64,000 nt of DNA from Hypericum androsaemum. Its lineage: Eukaryota; Streptophyta; Magnoliopsida; Malpighiales; Hypericaceae. This document shows positions 58,384 through 64,000 of this stretch, piece after piece; positions within the stretch are counted from its first letter, which is position 1, and every line of letters begins with the position of its first letter. The stretch lies in assembly GCA_963995505.1 (NCBI GenBank), contig OZ023186.1, positions 11,043,570 through 11,107,569 on the forward strand, in the 5' to 3' direction. Position numbers and translations under genes: made by a program. The notes under the pieces were generated by a model, which did no database searches, was not told the origin of the DNA, and worked only from the letters and a program-made list of their open reading frames with translations.

Positions 58384-59066
58384 GGGATTTTTTCTGAAAT
58401 GGGTAAAAAAGATACATATTTTCCCTAAATAGGCAAAAAGTTATACATATTTCTAAAATAGGTTGAAAGATTATTTAATATTAAAAAATACTGAAGGAGG
58501 CGCCCCAACAAGGTGACGCCGAGTTGGTCATAGCAACATTGGTTAAAAATAAATCTATAAAAAGTCATTAAAAAACTTCGGATGTCATTAAAAAACTATT
58601 TAAAAAAGTTGGGTGGCGCCTCCACTTTGATTTTTTTTTATTGTTGTCCACTTAGCTTGTTTGTATTATTTTATACTACTGCAAGTAAAAATATAAGTAT
58701 ATTTTGATAAATTCATATCAAAGTATTGGGATAAATTTACGAATTGAATCAAGTTTATTTACGAATTGCTACACCCAACTCGGCGTCTCCTTATTTATTC
58801 TACGACCAAATATATTTTTTTCAGGAATCCAAAAAAAATTTATTTGGAGGCGCCAACTTGTTGGAGCGCCTCCTTTATATGTATTTTTTTTCCAAACCTT
58901 CTGACAAGCACAGAGGCGTTCTCACTGGAGGCGCCAACTTGTTGGGGCGTCTCCTTCAGTATTTTTTAATATTAAATAATCTTTCAACCTATTTTGAGAA
59001 TATGTACAACTTTTTACCTAATTAGAGAAAATATGCATCTTTTTTACCCATTTCAGAAAAAATCCC
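58384..59066. mobile_element. MULE-type MITE with GGCGCC-rich interior, 683 bp
   Basis: Terminal inverted repeats of about 140-150 bp begin GGGATTTTTTCTGAAATGGG at both ends. The flanks carry the same 9 bp GTGAACCAC (58375-58383 and 59067-59075). The interior has four to five GGCGCC-type palindromes near TTGGAGGCGCCAACTTGTTG. No transposase is encoded. The 9-bp duplication and long inverted repeats place it with Mutator-like elements. Confidence 0.9.
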
Positions 59067-59288
59067 GTGAACCACCCTCAATCTTACAACTTGGAAGACA
59101 CTCTCTTTGTATATTGGTTCTAGTCAAATCCACCGATCTGTAATTTTCGTTAGGGACTATAGACGGACATGTAAAAAAGGTGCAAGAATATGAAAATGAT
59201 TAGCCTATCTTTTTATGAGTTGGTGATGGTTGAGACTTAGAATTTATCGATGTTTCCCAGAAATTTCCCCCTGCTGGTTGCAAATTTA

Positions 59289-59647
59289 TGTCACGTACTC
59301 AACCTGATGTCCACTTTGTATCCGACGTGGCATGTATAATTATTAGTTATGTTTATTACGTAAATTATGTGATCATGTAGTCGTGGTCTAGTTAAGTGAT
59401 GTAGTGGCCTTGTTCACATTCTAGTAGGTAGTAGAATTAGAGTAATTGTGATAGTGGCAGTAACTTCTTCTATGAGGGATATATCTAGTGTTTCGTATGT
59501 TATTTTCATTATCCAATGAATAAATTATTATCTCCATTACCCTCCTATTATTATTCTTCCAATCCTTCTTCCTCCATTTACTCTATTTCTTCCATTCTCA
59601 TCTCAAATTTGACCTTCCCTGACTCTTTTCTATCAAGGTTCGTAACA
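59289..59647 (+). repeat. LTR, 359 bp
   Basis: Has TGTCAC...GTAACA ends and reads roughly 88-90 percent identical by eye to the reverse complement of 63155-63515. Confidence 0.85.
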
Positions 59648-59660
59648 GTGGTATCAGAAC
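59648..59660 (+). other. Primer binding site, tRNA-Met type
   Basis: GTGGTATCAGAAC directly follows the LTR. Confidence 0.8.
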
Positions 59661-59665
59661 TTAAC

Positions 59666-60070
59666 ATGGACGACCATTGGAGCTTTACTGTTCATTCTCA
59701 GTCGCTCAAGTATAATGGGGAAACACTACTAGAAACAATTAATCATTATGAGCGTTCTTACCAACAGTTCAATTCGAGCATGGATCAACTTCGATTGGAA
59801 GTCTTAAAAGCTATACGAACTGGGGCGAGAAAGGATAAGGGGATCTTGGAGCCGCATACAACTATGGTGATGGCATCACATTTCAGTCACCTATTAAACC
59901 CACTACCAATAGCAGTAGCGATAACAAGGGGGTCTCTTGTCCTAAATTTGTTCAGGCCAATCCTCATGAGTATCTTAGTTTGGATTCTCAACCAAATAAC
60001 TCAACAGAACAGCCATACAAGATGCCAGGTTCTCTCGAAGAAGGTCTTACTCCATCCCCTCTTGCAATGA
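59666..60070 (+). pseudogene. Retrotransposon gag, N-terminal remnant
   Basis: The start codon at 59666 follows the primer site by five bases. It gives MDDHWSFTVHSQSLKY and a later LRLEVLKAIRTGARKDKG. No capsid core or zinc knuckle is visible before the frame stops. The open frame extends upstream into the LTR (from 59516), which is not coding. Fragments at 60100-60733, including an acidic 87-codon frame, may be the continuation. Confidence 0.5.
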
Positions 60071-61047
60071 AGTTAAAGGTTGGTTCTGATCCTTCCGGCG
60101 ATTATAACCAGATAAAGGAAATGATGATAGAGAAAATGTTGCTCCTATAGTGCGTGGACCAGCGGATAGATCACAATTCCCAAATGCTTTGGTGGCCTAT
60201 GCGGATGCAAACCCGGTAAGCGGATTGCAGACTGCTGTATAGTCGAAGATCAAGAAGAAGAAGGTGCTCGGCACGGGCTAAGCGGGGACCAATTTCCTGC
60301 AGAAGTTGGACAATCCGGCGTACGATCTTCAGGTTATATCTCCATGAAATTACTTCTCATTCACTCCTTGGCTCCTTAGTGTTACCTATGGCAAAGTGGA
60401 AGCTGCTTCTTTTGATGATGTCTGCATTATATTGGAGATGGTAAGTTTGAACATTCTGTTGAGAATCATGTGGAAATGAATCGTGTGGATACTTCTTTGT
60501 TTGAAGTGGTTGTGCTTGAAGGTGAATCCAACAAGGAATTGGAAATTGAAATTGCTATGAAGTCAGAAGGGGTTCAGAAAGTGAATCATAAGCATGAGGA
60601 TCTGTGTTTCAAGTATGAGGATCTTTGTATGTATGTGGGTTTGAAGTTGGAGCAATTGCATATAGAGTGTACAGCTTTTGCCAAGTGGTATGAGAATCAA
60701 AATGTTACTTTTTTTTCGCGGGGAATTATTTAAGGACGTTGCAAGGCCTAAAGTAAATACGCCACTTGGTGACGTTCCGCATTCCACTTGGTCGTTCACT
60801 ATATCTTATTCACTCTTTCTTAAATATGCGACATTTTTTTGGCACTAAAATCCTAGAATTCCTAGTTTTTAGGTGCGTGATCGGTTCATCCATGTCTCCT
60901 TTTGTGTAGAATGCTTGCCAGAAGCTGTTCATTGTCAGTGCACTCTCACACCGACAATCACTCCCCGCATTTTAGGCCGCGGACATCATATGCCTACCAG
61001 CTTCAACTTGGTTAGTCCCCGAAACACACCGTACTAGTAGAGATCCT

Positions 61048-61059
61048 GCTATGATACCA
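61048..61059 (-). other. Isolated primer-site-like sequence and adjoining LTR-like start
   Basis: The minus strand reads TGGTATCATAGC, a tRNA-Met-type primer site. The plus strand continues two bases later with TGTAATACTCCGTGATC, a typical LTR end. This suggests a third, minus-strand element whose 5' LTR starts at 61062. The opposite LTR end was not found. Confidence 0.45.
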
Positions 61060-61423
61060 CTTGTAATACTCCGTGATCTGATCGATTATCTCCACATACC
61101 AATACAAGCTTTTTCTAGTGTGTTTTGTCATCACTCACATGCACCCTGGAAAACTTTCCAGAAGATCATCCATCCTGAAATTTCACAAAGCCAAGTGCGT
61201 TTAATTTTGGAATTCTTTCAAGATGTTTACCAGAAATAAAAGTATACCTTATTTATATAGATAGTCCAAATCAAATCATTTAAACCTTTGAAAACATATA
61301 ATTCATGGGATATCTTCAGAATAAAATAAAAAATGTTGATTTAGTGCAGCAAGGCTCGCGCACATTGTATGATTTGAGATTTGCACGCGAAAAAGAAAGA
61401 ATGTTTTTTATATTACTTACCAC

Positions 61424-61901
61424 CATTGTTTTCAAAAATGACCCGGAGCTCAATCCGGATTTTCTTCTGAACTCTGGGTTAACCGGTCCGACTGGTTGAA
61501 CCACCGGTCGGACCAGACCTTTTTTAAATAAAAAAATATTTTTTAAAAATTATATATGTATAGTCATATATGTAATTACACTCACACTTCCAAAATTAAT
61601 GAAATACATGCACAAATAGAATCAAATACTTGTTTCGGGGAAGTTTTTTAAATTTTAGGGTTAAAACTCAGAAAGAAAATGGCAAAATTTTGTAAGTTTA
61701 GGCTCGATTTTTCACTTTTTCCCCCAAAACCTAACGAACCGGAATTTTTCGGGTCACTTTTCCGGTCCAACCATCCGGCCGACCGAAAAATCTCCGATTC
61801 GTAAGGTTGGTGTTCTGACCATGTTTTTTGACCCGCTAACCCTTCCGATTTGTGGTCTGACCGGTCCAACCACCGATCAGACCGCCGTCTCGAAAACAAT
61901 G
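61424..61901. mobile_element. hAT-type MITE, 478 bp
   Basis: The ends are exact 10-bp inverted repeats CATTGTTTTC and GAAAACAATG. The 8-bp duplication CTTACCAC flanks both sides (61416-61423 and 61902-61909). The subterminal parts are rich in ACCGGTC-type words on both sides. No coding capacity is seen. Eight-base duplications and short inverted repeats are typical of the hAT superfamily. Confidence 0.9.
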
Positions 61902-62095
61902 CTTACCACGCGTATCTATCAATTAATGTTTCTCTTATTTTCATTGCGTAGAAAAGTTGTGTATAATTATCTCTTGATACCCATACTTAGTTTATTCATT
62001 TCATAGAAGAACAATTAATACATTAAAAGAAATCTCAATATCAAGACATTTATTAATCACCACGTTTGTTTGCTAATATTAAAACTTGAAAAAAG

Positions 62096-62350
62096 TCTAG
62101 TTTAGTACTCTGTAGTATCGCAAAAATTAATTTAGTACCCTATAATAAAAATTTTATTAATCGAGTCAAATCGTAGCCAATTAATATTACTTAGGTCCAC
62201 GGTAGCCATTTAACATTACTTAGGTCCACGGGCAGCTACCCGGAACTTGCTCGTCCAAACGACGTCATTTTATGTACGACGCGGCATGCCATGTCGAATT
62301 TTGTTTGATACATATACATATGACGTGACAAGATGACAAAATACCAAAAG
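62096..62350. repeat. Dispersed repeat, partner of 58096-58330
   Basis: See the partner. A short internal duplication of TTACTTAGGTCCACGG (62190-62230) is specific to this copy. Confidence 0.65.
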
Positions 62351-62404
62351 AATCTCAAATTTATTGATAATTATTTCAAAGTACAATTTAATACAAGAAA
62401 TAAA

Positions 62405-62450
62405 AAGCTGGGTTTCAAACTCTGACAGAATGACCGCTGAGCCACTCTAA
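62405..62450 (-). other. tRNA-like A- and B-box remnant, possible SINE head
   Basis: The minus strand has TGGCTCAGCGG, a good A-box, then GTTTGAAACC, a weak B-box, and a T-run soon after. The box spacing is shorter than in tRNAs. It may be a decayed SINE or tRNA-derived fragment. Confidence 0.3.
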
Positions 62451-62589
62451 TACATGTAAACTGCGTCATTTCCCAGTTTGTCTCTCTCCTTCTCTTCCTT
62501 TCCATCTTTCCTTCCAAGTTCCATCTCCATTTATTAAAAACCCCATTTTTAAACTCTCTTCTTCCTTCCCCAACCGTATAAGTCAACCC

Positions 62590-63154
62590 CAAACCCACGC
62601 CGACCTTATCGCCGACCTCCGACCAAACGATGTCACCACCTCATCGTCGTGGGCCAGGCTCCAAAACCCGAACCCACGTCGCCAACAAATTTATCTCCCC
62701 CAATTAACAATTACAACCCACCGCCAGCAAGAAAGAGAGTTTTTGGGGATTTCAGTTCTCTTCATCGGAGGGTTGAGGATGGAGATAACACTCACCGTTC
62801 CCCCGACTCTGGCCCTCAGCATGGCTGCTGCCGCCTCTATAGCTTCTCCGACCGGCCATCCCCTTCGAGTTCCCTGGCATCCTCGGCTTCGACGATCTCG
62901 GCTGGAAGAAGCGCGACGACGATGACGACGGGATGTGGGAGACCGTAGGGACTGTCAAATTCAAAGATATGCAAAAAGCCAGATGACAGCCATGATTGCT
63001 CTGACCTCTGCGAGTTTGAATTCTCCAAAACCCCCAAATTGGTAGAACCCTAATTCTGGAAATCGGGATTTCGTCCCTTATCTCTCGACGATTTCGTTGG
63101 GCTCGATCCCTTGATGACCACCTACGATTCACGACGTTACTTTTTACTGGAAAT
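62590..63154. other. GC-rich gene-like segment, unrecognised
   Basis: The stretch has overlapping open frames on both strands (minus 62752-63132, 126 codons; plus 62649-62948, 99 codons). Composition differs from the AT-rich flanks. Short coding-like pieces such as GFDDLGWKK followed by a DDDDDG run occur. No domain was recognised. It ends at the LTR at 63155 and may be a captured or truncated gene fragment. Confidence 0.35.
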
Positions 63155-64000
63155 TGTTACGAACCTTGATAGAAAAGAGTCGGAGAAGGTCAGAATTTGA
63201 GGTGAGAATGAAAGAAACAGAGTAAAGGAAGGAAGAAAGATTGGAAGAAGAATAATAGGAGAGTAATTAAGATAATAATTAATTCATTAGATAATGAAAA
63301 TAACATATTCAATACTAGATATATCCCTCCTAGAAGAAGTTAATGCCACTAACACAACTACTCTAATTCTACTACCCACTAAGAATGTGGACAAGGCCAC
63401 TACATCACTTAACTAGACCACTACTATATGATCACATAACTTACGTAATAAACATAACTAATAACTATCCATGCCATGTCAGATACAAGGTGGACATCAG
63501 GTTGGGTATGTGACATTCGGCCGCCCTCGAAAGAACCTTGTCCTCAAGATTCAAGAGAAATCAAAGTTGTGAAATCGAGCTCGCAAATCAGCCACTTCTA
63601 TTAGTCTCGTCTCCTCGGAATTCAGAGCTTGCAGATCATTAAAGAGCTTGTATAGCCACTACAAGAACACCATTTTATCGACTTTGTATCTATGCAAGCT
63701 CACAGCTAATTGCACTCGACTCAAGTAAACCAAATCATTTTCAGAATGTGAAACTGTTTCCTTTTCTCTTGCACCAAAAGCGTCTTATAATACATCCAGG
63801 TCTGTCCAAGATGAAAAATGCCACCTTCCAGAAATTGACTGATTTGTACACGTTGACATCGAAAAGGTTGCCATAAAAGATGGTTGCTGTAAAATTGCAG
63901 CAAGTGATGCCTTTGGGCCAACAAGAACAAAAATATACATTTCTTCAATGGCCATATTTTGTTCTTTAAGAACTTGACTGAGAGTGAACTCTCGCCTGAA
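63155..64000 (-). mobile_element. 3' LTR and internal end of a gypsy-type element continuing to the right
   Basis: The LTR (63155-63515) is on the minus strand. Its start is preceded on that strand by GAGGGCGGCCGAA, a polypurine-like tract, so the internal region extends rightwards beyond the window. The last internal codons before the tract could read LEDKVLSR. The rest of 63516-64000 gives no clear domain. It is the same family as 59289-59647 but a separate insertion. Confidence 0.7.

Larger units (their letters stand above)
59289..60740 (+). mobile_element. Ty3/gypsy-type element, 5' LTR and degraded gag
   Basis: The 359-bp LTR (59289-59647, TGTCACGTACTCAACC to GTTCGTAACA) is followed by a tRNA-Met-type primer site and a gag-like start codon at 59666. 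Coding is broken after about 60070, with further pieces to about 60733. No 3' LTR is present nearby, so the element is truncated. The reverse-oriented LTR at 63155-63515 belongs to the same family. Confidence 0.75.

Noticed and set aside
59516..60070. 184-codon ORF as a full gene
   Set aside because: Its first 50 codons lie in the LTR and primer site. Only the part from 59666 can be gag.
63721..63948. 75-codon minus-strand ORF in the right-edge element
   Set aside because: No recognisable retrotransposon domain and no start context; not enough to annotate.

Overview
The window is nuclear DNA of a flowering plant, probably a eudicot. The evidence is a spliced plant-type receptor kinase gene, Ty3/gypsy elements of the Athila and chromovirus lineages, Ty1/copia remnants, plant LINEs with DUF4283-type ORF1 and RNase H tails, and MULE, hAT and foldback elements. 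The species cannot be named from the sequence. Host genes are sparse; most of the 64 kb is layered transposon sequence of different ages.

Layout. 1-6051: left-truncated Athila retrotransposon (minus strand), with its 5' LTR and tRNA-Asp primer site at the right. 6052-8420: intergenic DNA with dispersed repeats. 8421-20481: a cysteine-rich receptor-like kinase (CRK) gene on the minus strand. Its seven exons join into an uninterrupted 676-codon frame. Its second intron is about 9.1 kb because it holds a Pack-MULE-like element (10309-11463) and a dead LINE (12550-19076) that itself carries a solo LTR (16187-17762). The proximal promoter has four W-box cores. 20915-23461: a probable solo LTR with a 56-bp tandem repeat. 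23462-29460: AT-rich repeats, a foldback element, a LINE fragment and a MULE-like segment.

29468-30215 and 35180-40490 hold the most unusual structure: a 22-bp minisatellite family. In the second interval it lies inside a roughly 5.3-kb palindrome whose two arms carry inverted, convergent copies of one multi-exon gene. Several introns of that gene are built of the same 22-bp units. Both copies are broken, by different lesions. 41130-48680 is a LINE split by a complete chromovirus (41947-47413; 449-bp LTRs, 5-bp target duplication, tRNA-Met primer site). Its gag-pol frame carries nine stops that all look like C-to-T or G-to-A changes.

48680-64000: three copia remnants, a short possible gene (49860-50015), a MULE-type MITE with a 9-bp duplication (58384-59066), a hAT-type MITE with an 8-bp duplication (61424-61901), and two members of another gypsy family in opposite orientation (LTRs 59289-59647 and 63155-63515).

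The likely functional content is the CRK receptor (secreted ectodomain, membrane span, cytoplasmic kinase, probably in stress or defence signalling) and perhaps the 51-codon gene. The rest is mobile DNA and its debris. All boundaries were read by eye; percentages given are hand counts unless stated otherwise.
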